64,000 bases of DNA from Ridgeia piscesae (taxonomy: Eukaryota > Annelida > Polychaeta > Sabellida > Siboglinidae): positions 70,001-134,000 of the forward strand of contig JAODUO010000938.1 in NCBI GenBank assembly GCA_025642075.2, written 5' to 3'. Below are positions 48,619-62,970 of the stretch, piece after piece. Under the pieces are notes generated by a model. That model saw only the letters and a list, made by a program, of their open reading frames with translations, did no database searches and was not told where the DNA came from. Both the position numbers and the translations under genes were made by a program. Position 1 is the stretch's first letter; every line of letters starts with the position of its first letter.

Positions 48619-51600
48619 ACAACGGTCAAGAAGCGCGAGCTGAAGTAGTACGACGGTATTGTAAGGTACGATACAACGGTCAAGAAGCGCGAGCTGAAGT
48701 AGTACGACGGTATTGTAAGGTACGATACAACGGTCAAGAAGCGCGACTGAAGTAGTACGCCGGTATTGTAAGGTACGATACAACGGTCAAGAAGCGCGAG
48801 CTGAAGTAGTACGACGGTATTGCAAGTTACGATACAACGGTCAAGAAGCGCGAGCTGAAGTAGTACGACGGTATTGCAAGGTACGATACAACGGTCAAGA
48901 AGCGCGAGCTGAAGTAGTACGACGGTATTGTAAGGTACGATACAACGGTCAAGAAGCGCGAGCTGAAGTAGTACGACGGTATTGCAAGTTACGATACAAC
49001 GGTCAAGAAGCGCGAGCTGAAGTAGTACGACGGTATTGCAAGGTACGATACAACGGTCAAGAAGCGCGAGCTGAAGTAGTACGACGGTATTGAAAGATAC
49101 GATACAACGGTCAAGAAGCGCGAGCTGAAGTAGTACGACGGTATTGTAAGGTACGATACAACGGTCAAGAAGCGCGAGCTGAAGTAGTACGACGGTATTG
49201 AAAGATACGATACAACGGTCAAGAACCGCGAGCTGAAGTAGTACGACGATATTGTAAGGTACGATACAACGGTCAAGAAGCGCGAGCTGAAGTAAGTACG
49301 ACGGTATTGTAAGGTACGATACAACGGTCAAGAAGCGCGAGCTGAAGTAGTACGACGGTATTGTAAGGAGATACAACGGTCAAGAAGCGCGAGCTGAAGT
49401 AAATACGACGGTATTGAAGGTACGATACAAGGTCAAGAAGCGCGAGCTGAAGTAGTACGACGGTATTGTAAGGGGACGATCAAGGTCAAGAAGCGCGAGC
49501 TGAAGTAGTACGACGGTATTGAAAGATACGATAAACGGTCAAGAAGCGCGAGCTGAAGTAGTACGGGATTGTAAGGTACGATACAACGGTCAAGAAGGGA
49601 TTAAGTAGTACGAGGTATTGTAAGTACGATACAACGGTCAAGAAGCGCGAGCTGAAGTAGTACGACGGTATTGAAAGATACGATACAACGGTCAAGAAGC
49701 GCGAGCTGAAGTAGTACGACGGTATTGTAAGGTACGATACAACGGTCAAGAAGCGCGAGCTGTAGTAGTACGACGGTATTGAAAGGTACGATACAACGGT
49801 CAAGAAGCGCGAGCTGAAGTAGTACGACGGTATTGTAAGGTACGATACAACGGTCAAGAAGCGCGAGCTGAAGTAGTACGACGGTATTGAAAGATACGAT
49901 ACAACGGTCAAGAAGCGCGAGCTGAAGTAGTACGACGGTATTGCAAGGTACGATACAACGGTCAAGAAGCGCGAGCTGAAGTAGTACGACGGTATTGTAA
50001 GGTACGATACAACGGTCAAGAAGCGCGAGCTGAAGTAGTACGACGGTATTGCAAGGTACGATACAACGGTCAAGAAGCGCGAGCTGAAGTAGTACGACGG
50101 TATTGTAAGGTACGATACAACGGTCAAGAAGCGCGAGCTGAAGTAGTACGACGGTATTGCAAGGTACGATACAACGGTCAAGAAGCGCCAGCTGAAGTAG
50201 TACGACGGTATTGTAAGGTACGATACAACGGTCAAGAAGCGCCAGCTGAAGTAGTACGACGGTATTGTAAGGTACGATACAACGGTCAAGAAGCGCCAGC
50301 TGAAGCAGTACGACGGTATTGCAAGGTACGATACAACGGTCAAGAAGCGCCAGCTGAAGTAGTACGCCGGTATTGTAAGGTACGATACAACGGTCAAGAA
50401 GCGCCAGCTGAAGCAGTACGACGGTATTGCAAGGTACGATACAACGGTCAAGAAGGCAGCTGAAGAGTACGACGGTATTGAAGGTACGATACAACGGTCA
50501 AGAAGCGCGAGCTGAAGTAGTACGACGGTATTGCAAGGTACGATACAACGGTCAAGAAGCGCAGCTAAGTAACGACGGTATTGTAAGGTACGATACAACG
50601 GTCAAGAAGCGCGAGCTGAAGTAGTACGACGGTATTGAAAGATACGATACAACGGTCAAGAAGCGCGAGCTGAAGTAGTACGACGGTATTGAAAGATACG
50701 ATACAACGGTCAAGAAGCGCGAGCTGAAGTAGTACGACGGTATTGAAAGATACGATACAACGGTCAAGAAGCGCGAGCTGAAGTAGTACGACGGTATTGT
50801 AAGGTACGATACAACGGTCAAGAAGCGCGAGCTGAAGTAGTACGCCGGTATTGTAAGGTACGATACAACGGTCAAGAAGCGCGAGCTGAAGTAGTACGAC
50901 GGTATTGTAGGCGATACAACGGTCAAGAAGCGCGAGCTGAGTAGTACGACGGTATTGAAAGGTACGATACAACGGTCAAGAAGCGCGAGCTGAAGTAGTA
51001 CGACGGTATTGAAAGATACGATACAACGGTCAAGAAGCGCGAGCTGAAGTAGTACGACGGTATTGAAAGATACGATACAACGGTCAAGAAGCGCGAGCTG
51101 AAGTAGTACGACGGTATTGTAAGGTACGATACAACGGTCAAGAAGCGCGAGCTGAAGTAGTACGCCGGTATTGTAAGGTACGATACAACGGTCAAGAAGC
51201 GCGAGCTGAAGTAGTACGACGGTATTGTAAGGTACGATACAACGGTCAAGAAGCGCGAGCTGAAGTAGTACGACGGTATTGAAAAGATACAACGGTCAAG
51301 AAGCGCGAGCTGAAGTAGTAGACGGTATTGCAAGGTACGATACAACGGTCAAGAACGCGAGCTGAGTAGTACGCCGGTATTGTAAGGTACGATACAACGG
51401 TCAAGAAGCGCGAGCTGAAGTAGTACGACGGTATTGTAAGGTACGATACAACGGTCAAGAAGCGCGAGCTGTAGTAGTACGACGGTATTGAAAGGTACGA
51501 TACAACGGTCAAGAAGCGCGAGCTGAAGTAGTACGACGGTATTGTAAGGTACGATACAACGGTCAAGAAGCGCGAGCTGAAGTAGTACGACGGTATTGCA

Positions 51601-54370
51601 AGGTACGATACAACGGTCAAGAAGCGCGAGCTGAAGTAGTACGACGGTATTGTAAGGTACGATACAACGGTCAAGAAGCGCCAGCTGAAGTAGTACGACG
51701 GTATTGTAAGGTACGATACAACGGTCAAGAAGCGCCAGCTGAAGCAGTACGACGGTATTGCAAGGTACGATACAACGGTCAAGAAGCGCCAGCTGAAGTA
51801 GTACGCCGGATATTGTAAGGTACGATACAACGGTCAAGAAGCGCCAGCTGAAGCAGTACGACGGTATTGCAAGGTACGATACAACGGTCAAGAAGCGCCA
51901 GCTGAAGTAGTACGACGGTATTGTAAGGTACGATACAACGGTCAAGAAGCGCGAGCTGAAGTAGTACGACGGTATTGCAAGGTACGATACAACGGTCAAG
52001 AAGCGCCAGCTGAAGTAGTACGACGGTATTGTAAGGTACGATACAACGGTCAATGAGCGCGAGCTGAAGTAGTACGACGGTATTGAAAGATACGATACAA
52101 CGGTCAAGAAGCGCGAGCTGAAGTAGTACGACGGTATTGAAAGATACGATACAACGGTCAAGAAGCGCGAGCTGAAGTAGTACGACGGTATTGAAAGATA
52201 CGATACAACGGTCAAGAAGCGCGAGCTGAAGTAGTACGACGGTATTGAAAGATACGATACAACGGTCAAGAAGCGCGAGCTGAAGTAGTACGCCGTATTG
52301 TAAGGTACGATACAACGGTCAAGAAGGCGAGTTTTAAGTAAAGTACGACGGTATTTAAGGTACGATACAACGGTCAAGAAGCGCGAGCTGAAGAGTACGA
52401 CGGTATTGAAAAGGGACGATACAACGGTCAAGAAGCGCGAGCTGAATAGTACGACGGTATTGAAAGATACGATACAACGGTCAAGAAGCGCGAGCTGAGT
52501 AGTACGACGGTATTGAAAGATACGATAAACGGTCAAGAAGCGCGAGCTGAAGTAGTACGACGGTATTGAAAGATACGATACAACGGTCAAGAAGCGCGAG
52601 CTGAAGTAGTACGACGGTATTGAAAGTACGATACAACGGTCAAGAAGCGCGAGCTGAAGTAGTACGACGGTATTGTAAGGTACGATACAACGGTCAAGAA
52701 GCGCGAGCTGAAGTAGTACGACGGTATTGAAGGTACGATACAACGGTCAAGAAGCGCGAGCTGAAGTAGTACGACGGTATTGAAAGTACGATACAACGGT
52801 CAAGAAGCGCGAGCTGTAGTAGTACGACGGTATTGAAAGGTACGATACAACGGTCAAGAAGCGCGAGCTGAAGTAGTACGACGGTATTGAAAGATACGAT
52901 ACAACGGTCAAGAAGCGCGAGCTGTAGTAGTACGACGGTATTGAAAGATACGATACAACGGTCAAGAAGCGCGAGCTGAAGTAGTACGACGGTATTGAAA
53001 GGTACGATACAACGGTCAAGAAGCGCGAGCTGAAGTAGTACGACGGTATTGAAAAGGGACGATACAACGGTCAAGAAGCGCGAGCTGAAGTAGTACGACG
53101 GTATTGAAGGTACGATACAACGGTCAAGAAGCGCGAGCTGAAGTAGTACGACGGTATTGTAAGGTACGATACAACGGTCAAGAAGCGCGAGCTGAAGTAG
53201 TACGCCCGGGATTGAAAGGATACGATACAACGGTCAAGAAGCGCGAGCTGAAGTAGTGACGGTATTGCAAGGTACGATACAAGGTCGAAGCGCGAGCTGA
53301 GTAGTCGACGGTATTGAAAGATACGATACAACGGTCAAGAAGCGCGAGCTGAAGTAGTACGACGGTATTGAAGGTACGATACAACGGTCAAGAAGCGCGA
53401 GCTGAAGTAGTACGCCCGGGATTGTAAGGTACGATACAACGGTCAAGAAGCGCGAGCTGAAGTAGTACGCCCGGGATTGTAAGGTACGATACAACGGTCA
53501 AGAAGCGCAGCTGAAGTAGTACGACGGTATTGAAAGTACGATACAACGGTCAAGAAGCGCAGCTGAAGTAGTACGACGGTATTGTAGGTACGATACAACG
53601 GTCAAGAAGCGCGAGCTGAAATAGTACGACGGTATTGAAAGGTACGATACAACGGTCAAGAAGCGCGAGCTGAAGTAGTACGACGGTATTGTAAGGTACG
53701 ATACAACGGTCAAGAAGCGCGAGCTGAGTAGTACGAGGTATTGTAAGGACGATACAACGGTCAAGAAGCGCGAGCTGAGTATACGCCGGTATTGTAAGGT
53801 ACGATACAACGGGGAAGCGCGAGCTGAAGTAGTACGACGGTATTGAAGGTACGATACAACGGTCAAGAAGCGCGAGCTGAAATAGTACGACGGTATTTTA
53901 AGGTACGATACAACGGTCAAGAAGCGCGAGCTGAGTAGTACGACGGTATTGAAGGTACGATACAACGGTCAAGAAGCGCGAGCTGAAGTAGTACGACGGT
54001 ATTGTAAGGTACGATACAACGGTCAAGAAGCGCGAGCTGTAGTAGTACGACGGTATTGAAAAGGGACGATACAACGGTCAAGAAGCGCGAGCTGAAATAG
54101 TACGACGGTATTGAAGGTACGATACAACGGTCAAGAAGCGCGAGCTGAAGTAGTACGACGGTATTGTAAGGTACGATACAACGGTCAAGAAGCGCGAGCT
54201 GAAGTAGTACGACGGTATTGTAAGGTACGATACAACGGTCAAGAAGCGCGAGCTGAAGTAGTACGACGGTATTGTGGGACGATACAACGTCAAGAAACGC
54301 GATAAGTAGTAGACGTATTGTGGACGTACAACGGCGGCGGAGCGAAGTAGTCCGGTATTGCAAGGTACGG
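48619..54370. repeat. 54-bp satellite array, about 106 units
   Basis: Monomer core ACGGTCAAGAAGCGCGAGCT, then GAAGTAGTACGACGGTATTG, then a variable AAGGTACGATACA-type end. Because 54 is a multiple of 3, three of the six frames stay open, giving 18-residue repeat frames such as VLLQLALLDRCIVPYNT on the minus strand; these are artefacts. In the plus frame continuous with the flanking LINE, the unit reads TVKKRELK, stop, YDGIVRYDT. Variants (GTAAGG, GCAAGG, GAAAGA; GCGCGAG or GCGCCAG; CGACGG or CGCCGG) mark longer-range order. Small deletions are concentrated at 49.35-49.63 and 52.3-54.37 kb. Confidence 0.97.
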
Positions 54371-54830
54371 TAGGAAGATGCGCAGAGAGAGATGTCATGG
54401 TCATTGCAAGGCCGGTATTGTCAATGGTTGGATGAGTCTTTCACTGCTCAATGTTTGCTCAATCTTGATTTAGGTGTCCACCGCGCAGGCGCACACAACT
54501 GTTTCGGATAGCCTGTTTCAAGGCTTTGTAGTTCTATTAAACAAACGGTTAGCACCTGAGTTCTAACCGATACCTCAATCAATCGTTTACTCTGGCCACG
54601 CGTGTTGTTTACCGACTGAACAAGGTGGTTCGGAAAAGGTAGACAAAAGAAGAGGTGGCAAGACAGTACCCATGAGTGAACACGGATCAAGGTCGCCGTC
54701 ACCCAAGGGGATGTGAAAACAGGGAAACATGGGGGAAACGGCCGTCAGTGGCGCCCCAAAGATCCTTACGGGTCATGGGACAAGCTGAAGGTCCATTGTG
54801 ATAGCGGAAACCAAGGAACCACAATGTGAC
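54371..54830 (+). mobile_element. RTE-type LINE, ORF end right of the satellite
   Basis: At 54632-54690 the plus strand reads GKGRQKKRWQDSTHE, stop, TRI, and then in a shifted frame a NRETWGK, SVAPQRS-like end. This matches the last conserved block of RTE-type ORFs (GRQKKRWEDNIKEWTG, NREKWRKL, SSVVPQR). It follows, in protein order, the block that became the satellite. 54371-54600 between array and block is unplaced. LQGTV just after the array may be the intervening motif. Confidence 0.65.
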
Positions 54831-54926
54831 GTCACCAAATGTCTGAAGTGGCGGCATTTCCTATCTATGACGTCATGACTTTACATTATTAATTTTCATT
54901 TACAAAGAAAAAAACCACTGCGTGCG

Positions 54927-57900
54927 ATGAGGACCCTACAAGAGATGACGTTTTGGTGAGTGAATGAACATGCCATTAAATAATATTACTAACATTGTTA
55001 CAACACGGTTAATAAGGGTTTGCTGGTAATGTAACTGCTACAACAAATGTTGTTAACGTCACAAAAAATGAAATACAAATGCACACTGTGACGAATATAT
55101 TGGATGCTACAGTGTATAGATATATAGGTTATTGTGTCAATGATATGACTGAACTACTACATGCGATGTCTATGACATTGTCACTAAAATGTAATGGCCA
55201 CTTGACCCGTTGGTTACAGGTTGCAGTTGATAGTGTAATTGTAAAATGAAAAAATAAACACATGGAAAATATGTTTACAGATGTTTTTGTTGTGCAGGAT
55301 ATTGAAAAATTACATGGAGGGGGATGGGGAAATAAAAACACAAGACGCAATGAAAAATTACATGAATTCATTTGCTGAAGAAGACACATCCACAATGGTA
55401 AGTGTATGACATGAGTGTGTGTAAATGGGAGCAGCCGTATGTGAGTGTATGGGACTGGACTGTTACTATGGTTGGTAAGACCAAATAAGCACTACGGAAA
55501 AATGCCGCATGTAATGTAACATGTTTGTTGATGACACATGTGTTTCATTTCAGTTCTTTCAGAAGGTGCTTAGGCGTCTTTTCCCTAAGGTGAACGTGAG
55601 ACGTGTGCAGCATACGATATATGGAAACGATAACAATCAACGGACTACTACAAGTAAGTTAATTTATATTGAACATATTTAATGCATCAAATATGTCTTG
55701 GTTTATCATGACGAGTTAATTTAACAACATCAGTTATTCATTCTTACAAGAGCAATCGATGAGGTTTTCTTACAATACTGTAATAGTGTAAGTGACACAA
55801 ACAAAGGCAATGCAAATATCAGCCGTCACACACAGACCCATCCAACAGGTCAAACAACACAAGTCATAGAAGGTATAAAACACACGAATTCAAAGTAATG
55901 ATTACACACTGCAGGAACATGCGCAGCAACAACAATAAACACAATTTCAAAGCATTTTCAACATTTATGACCACGCAACATTATTGTATTGAATGTAACT
56001 TCAGTAGCACTATATGTACAAAAGTCCACATACAACCGACATAAATTAGTACCCATAACAAAATGTAATTTGTTCTCCAGGGATATACACTGTTTTAGTT
56101 AAACGCCAAGCACCGCCCACTGCAGAAGATTTGGGAGAGGCCCTAGCGCGCAATGGTTGGGCACCTATCGCCAACCACATGTACTGTAAAGTTCTGTATC
56201 ATGTGAACAACACACCGTGTACTTTAACCATAGATGGCGACATGTATGAAATACATATTCGGGATGACACTGTTCCGTTAGACCAATGGGGCTTCCCTGA
56301 TGCCATCACTACACAAGTCGTGTATGCACTAACAACGTTTCTTAGCGTTGTTCAACTGTGTTACGGCGTGCCGATTGGCCGTGACGCAATCACCCCTAGC
56401 AAATCGACAAACATACGTGTGCACAATGGTTTGCAGTACATTCAGCACATTCGCTGCCCTGTTGTTATGCCGCTTCTGAACAAGGAAACATCCTGCCAGG
56501 TCTGCAGAAGATTATATGGCAACCGCATTTTAGCGGCATCCAAAGCGGTAACATCACCAGAGGTGAGTCGTATAATTCCTTCATCATACATTTGTATGTT
56601 ATATGTTCAATAACATAAATGTCATGACATTTTATTTACACAACATTATCTATCAGTATCGGTTCATAGCAAGGTCGCTTTATCGTGCGATATCTTATTA
56701 TGAATGTCATCACAAACACCACACATGAGTTACCGTTCATGTTTACACATACGCTAACGGTGCACCCCAGTATTGTACTCTTATGTGCGTAGCGTACCGT
56801 CGACATTAAAGAACTGCTACAACGGCAAGCCCCCAACCTCGGCGATGAGTGCATTGACGTCATAACATCAATGATTAACAACAGCACCGTCTCACGACAG
56901 GGACGACGATGGGAACGATCTGTTCTCCAGTTCGCTCTCGGTCTGTGGAATCGCTCTCCTGCTGCTTACGAAGATGCGACGAATACAGGCGCACTACTCC
57001 TTCCATCCGTCAGGCTGCTACAGTACTATAAGAATTCGATCGATCAACAACCAGGTGGGTGCACTACACAATGAACTGTTTGCTCAACAAACAGTACACA
57101 TATTCAGACGCATCGAACCTCGTTACGTACAACGTCATCAATGCTTGTTGTCTATACTGTGACATTGGTGCGCACGTGTCTGAAACAGTGAAACACACAG
57201 TCTTCACTACCCATGAATCCCTGCGTAACAACAGCTCCATTAAACATAAATGTGTTTGCAGGTTTCATGCACGATGTCTTCAGTTGGATGACAGCAACTG
57301 CAAATGAAAAGAAAGTACCAGAATGTGGCAGGCAAGGAGGGATAATATTTGACGAGATGTCTATTCAGCGTGATCTTCAACTGGATTCACGTGCAGGTGA
57401 AACGAGGTTGTCCGGCTCGGTAAACATGGGAAAGGAAGGAAACGATCTGGACAGGTGTCATGGTGTGCATGAGAAAAATGAAAAATCAACAACACAATAT
57501 TAGCAGCAAATGTTTTGCAAATGGAATTTTTAGGATTCTCTGGATTTGTATTCCCATTTGCGCACTTCGCCACCGTCGGTGTTCAAGCACACCATCTGGT
57601 GTGCTTGTTCTGGAAGGCCATTGGTTATCTGTACGATTATGGTTTTCATGTTCATTTTTGCTTATTCGATGGGGCCAGCGCCAATCGGTCATTCCTGAAG
57701 CTGTTGTTTCATCCACTGAAACCCCTTGACACCAGCATGACAATTGACAACTTACATGTTATGGGTGAAACAGTAGTTTTAGGAATGGACGTTAAGCATG
57801 TTATAAAACGTATACGTAATAATATTTTCAACAGCGGCATTACGTCGCTTTGTACAAGACATCTCCACTGGAAGGGATTTCCAATCACCTGGGACCACTG

Positions 57901-58619
57901 GCGCTGTGCATTTAACTGGGATATGACGTGTAATCCAGAGATGACCCGACTCCACCATAAGTTAACAAAAGAACATATCTTCCTTAACACGGTCTAAAAA
58001 TGAGAAATCATTTAGCTGAGGAATACCTGAACAGCGCCATGTGGTCCCTGATGAAGAACTATGCTGACACTCTGTGTGAAGGGCAAAGGAAGTGTCTAAC
58101 GGGTACTTTGAAATTTCTATCCATCACCAGTGATTTGATTTCTTTCGTCAACAACGATTCTCCTGTCGTTCATTTAGCTGACAGCAGATTCTCTACCCTT
58201 GAAGTAACAATGTCATTTTTCTCTGACTGGGAAACTGAGGTCCTAAGCAATACATGTCTTGACCACGCCACAAAAAAAGTTACCTCATGTCCCAAGAAAC
58301 AAGGGAAGATGTTATGTTTTCCTGTACGAGTTTGCGAGAAATTTTGAAGAAACGTATTACATCTGGCAGCTCAGTTATGCCATCACGTATTAACACTGAT
58401 ATAGTGGAGAATTTCTTTTCGCAACAAAGATCGCAGAAACATGGTTCCAATACGAATCCGACGTATCTACAATATTCGAAAGGCGTGAATTCTGTGTTGC
58501 TTGGTAGAAGCAGTCAGAGGAGATCAAAGAAGTCGAATCCTGGCTTAAAAGGAGCTGTCCCTTATAATTTTTCTTGCAACGAACCTTTGCGTAAACGGTC
58601 CAAACGTTCTGAGGTGTAA
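54927..58619 (+). pseudogene. P/THAP9-like transposase with RFX-like N-terminal winged helix (three frameshifts)
   Basis: Exons 54927-54955, 55298-55397, 55554-55653, 56081-56562, 56793-57054, then 57262-58619; all borders are AG/GT and in phase, about 775 residues (P transposase is about 750). The N-terminus (FWILKNYMEGDGEIKT; FFQKVLRRLFPKVNVRRVQH; IYTVLVKR) fits the RFX winged helix (WLLxNY, F-x-K-x-x-R-x-x-FP, RR, YxxxRxK) and not a THAP finger. FALGLWNRSPAAYE and LLLPSVRLLQYY are typical P-family blocks. Three acidic catalytic candidates are present: IIFDEMSIQ, FDGASANRSF and IVENFFSQQRS, with DVKHVIKRIRNN and WDHWRCAFNWD between. Frame breaks at about 57.48, 57.99 and 58.27 kb all fall at A-runs; they could be sequencing errors or decay. 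Confidence 0.82.
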
Positions 58620-59134
58620 CTGTTTGAAATGTTACAAACACGCAAATTTTCCAATTTCATACATGTTTGCGCTAAACTTGGTGATTTGTTCTTAGTTAAA
58701 CCTTTACGATCATACATTATAAATACGTTAACGTACATGTCATTGTTAATCGGTGAGAAAACATTTCGGGCACTTGAACGGTAGTTCGTCATTTTCAGCA
58801 CGTGCTACCAACATGTCAGTGCTCAGGTTGCTGCACGATTGATGCAGCCAGCGTTGACATCTACTGCATTGTATCCAATTTTGTGCTAAGAAAGAAATTC
58901 AGACAATTACCAATACAATGATATATGGTTTGTTACAGTGATCGATGAAATATTACATTAACATATGTAGGTGTTGTTTTTAGTGTGACATAGCGATGTC
59001 TGTTGTGTACCGTTTTATCTACATTTTCACAAGGTAATAATAAATGTAAATATAATGTAATTAAGTAAATTTTAAGTAGGGTATTTTCATTTCACTCACA
59101 AATTACATTATTAATATACCAGTCATTCAAATAA
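58620..59134. other. AT-rich spacer between convergent genes
   Basis: Between the stop codons of the transposase and the companion gene. Contains AATAAA (59037-59042), which could serve polyadenylation of the plus-strand gene. No frame of note. Confidence 0.5.
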
Positions 59135-60388
<1,254 letters not shown>

Positions 60389-60517
60389 CGCACGCAGTGG
60401 GTTTTTTCTTTGTAAATCTTCTTCTTGACAAACTCCAAATACAATAACGTAAACACTAATACAAAATTACTACAAGTACAGCCACTTTTATGGGTTACTA
60501 CATCATTCATCACATCA

Positions 60518-60784
60518 TCACTCAATGAAAATTAATATGGAACTGGCGAAGCTTCGCACAATACAGCGTCTCCTCGCGACGTGGATTTTTGGGGCGAACA
60601 TAGCGCACACAAGGTGTCCCACGCGGGGTCGCCGGGTCACTTCCGGAAACTTTGCATACCTGGTTTTATAAATCCGATAGCACGTTACTAAAGGCTTCTT
60701 TTTGGGAAATAACAGTGGATCCTTCGGTTTCGAAAAGTTGGTGGTGTGTAGACATTGCACTGGACATGCATTTGTGATCTTCAC
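60518..60784 (-). other. Small Cys-rich open frame at the transposon's right edge
   Basis: 88 codons from 60784, with ACPVQCLHTTNF near the start and CAMFAPKIHVARRRC near the end, overlapping the outer inverted-repeat block. No domain recognised; it may be chance. Confidence 0.2.
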
Positions 60785-60789
60785 ACTCG

Positions 60790-62970
60790 GTGTTGGTAAA
60801 TCGAGGGAGCGGGTCTGGTGTTAAAAAGGTGGGCGTTTCACTCGGCAGCCGCTGAAGTTGCACACACTTATATTACATATATACATAGAGGCAGAGAGAA
60901 AATTATTCACAAAGACGCGAGCGCACGTGGTCCCGATAGCCCCCGTCCCGGACTAGGTCTATATTAAACCATGCTCAATACCGACCATAATAAAGCTGCT
61001 TCTGTAGTTCCTTCGTCGTTCCCCGCACACCCCCTCCCCCGTCCCTTAGAACATTCTAGAACAAGTATGGCGTCCACCCAGCATGCCCTAGATACAAGAG
61101 TAAAGACAAGGTCAAAGACAAGTCGCTCATCTTCCAGCATCAAAAAATCAAATCCCCCAAATCCATCAATTATTCTATGCATGTTGCTCACCTTCTACCG
61201 TCAAAGGCAAAGTGCTCCAGTGCGATGCTTACTGCGTCTATCACGCTCACAAATAAACGATTCAACCAAAGCGTTCTGAACAACTTTCGGAATACCAACT
61301 TTCTATCGAAATGCTTCTCCGACTTTGCACACACGCCAACCAAAATGAACTGAATTGGAGTAAGGCCACAATAAGGGGTTAGTCCGCGATTCCCCGTCCA
61401 ATGAAAGAGTACCCAATACTCAATCAATAGAAATAGTACATAGCAAATAGGTTGTCTGAATTTCTATGAAGACTATGTATTGTTGAGTGAGTATAAATTA
61501 TGAGCTATCATATTATGACAGATAACAGTCGGCGTTTTCCTGCGTATTGATACTGGTGTCATTTTGATTGGCGAAGTGAAGTTAACACTAAAGAGCACGG
61601 TTATTCAGACGCCATGAGGTGGCAGCACTTTGTAGCCCTCCCCTCGTGTCTTCTTTTTTATGAAGTAGGTGGCGCCAGGGGCCCGATGTAGTTGCCTGAA
61701 CGTCGAGCATTATTTCCCAGGCTCGGGTAAATTTACGTTGTCATCAGCGTGGCAGTGGACGTCATCTTACTAAGGAGGGCCTGCTGAAATCATTTATGGT
61801 CCCGAGGAAATGTGCCGTTATAACTGTATATTTGCCTACGTTGGATACCTCACACTAACTCGAATTTGGATTGCAGCCTGGTCGCTTACCGCGGAACCAA
61901 CGACTTCCTGCACTTTTTGTAAATTGATCCCATTTGAGTGATGACAAATTTCTTTGCCAAAAGGTGGGATCGGGAAGTCATACACAGGCACCTGGGTAAC
62001 CTCTGCATCTTGTCACTCTATCAACTAGGCAAGCAATTATTGGTCCAAAGTCTACCCTCCGAAAGTTCAGTGATTGGGGCAGGCCATGGCCCCTATTCAA
62101 ATACATGTAGCCAACATATAATATATTTCAAATAGCATAACACGGCCTTCGGTTATTTTTTAATAGCACCAGACAAACAATAAATTATGTTTTATATTTA
62201 CTAAACACATTTATATGTATTGTACAGCTGTTTTCTACTAGCATGAATTTTTTTATTGCACCCGCTAGCACATGTTGCATTATGTAACATGCAATAGCGA
62301 ACAATAATTACTCAAAACCGTATGCCCCCGTAACATAAATTAAACTTGTATTTTTGCGTACTATGATATTACGCCAGTAACATGTATAGATAATTTTCTA
62401 GAGGTGTCTACAGTTTGTAGAGAGTCTTCTTTGTAGGTTCGAATCATTATAATACACTTATTAATCATGTGCTAATGAGGCTTTCATCGGGTATTCTTGT
62501 ATGATAATGTAATAAACTCCTCTTGCCTAATAATGTAATAACTTTTGCCTGATAATATAATATTATAACGCACATAATTTCACCTACGACTTAGTTGTTT
62601 TCGTAGATTTCATGTTGGTTTCTGCACTTAGTCCATTTAGTCTACTTCGTCTCTTTTTCGCAATACTTAAACAGTTATTTTTAAACTGTTTAGATTAAAT
62701 CCAATATGCTGGTTCCAAATCTGAAGTCAGATATGTTCCAGCCGGTCAGGATTTTGAGTGTCGGCGAAAATCGTTGTATCGATGATCTCACAAATGTTCC
62801 CTTTCCATGCTATAATATCAGGGTATCGAATGCCCACAGGCGTGGGGTTTGCCGATTCAATCCTAGTGTGAAAGCCAGAGGAAGGAATGGTTTATTTAGG
62901 TTTTATTACGGAATTTGTCTACACTTTCGTGTCTGTGGTGAATGATCGCAAGATCTGTTCAAGATCCATA
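60790..62970. other. Intergenic; dispersed repeats only
   Basis: Contains copy B of the ~95-bp dispersed repeat (62007-62099) and the inverted TTATTACATTATCAGGC-type motif (62490-62570). No supported gene. Confidence 0.5.
62007..62099. repeat. Dispersed ~95-bp repeat, copy B
   Basis: Resembles 33951-34046: GCATCTTGTCACTCTAT, then an AGTCTACCCTCCGAAA-type block and GATTGGGGCAGGCCATGGCC, all in the same order. Confidence 0.55.

Noticed and set aside
48619..54370. CRISPR-like appearance of regular direct repeats
   Set aside because: Units are contiguous 54-bp repeats with no unique spacers, in a eukaryotic genome.
48366..54404. Many long minus- and plus-strand open frames of 100-464 codons with 18-residue repeats
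   Set aside because: They are a by-product of a 54-bp satellite whose period is divisible by three and whose units lack stops in some frames. The frame matching the parent LINE has a stop in every unit.
54448..54702. Minus-strand open frame of 84 codons
   Set aside because: It is antisense to the LINE remnant right of the satellite, which explains the region better.
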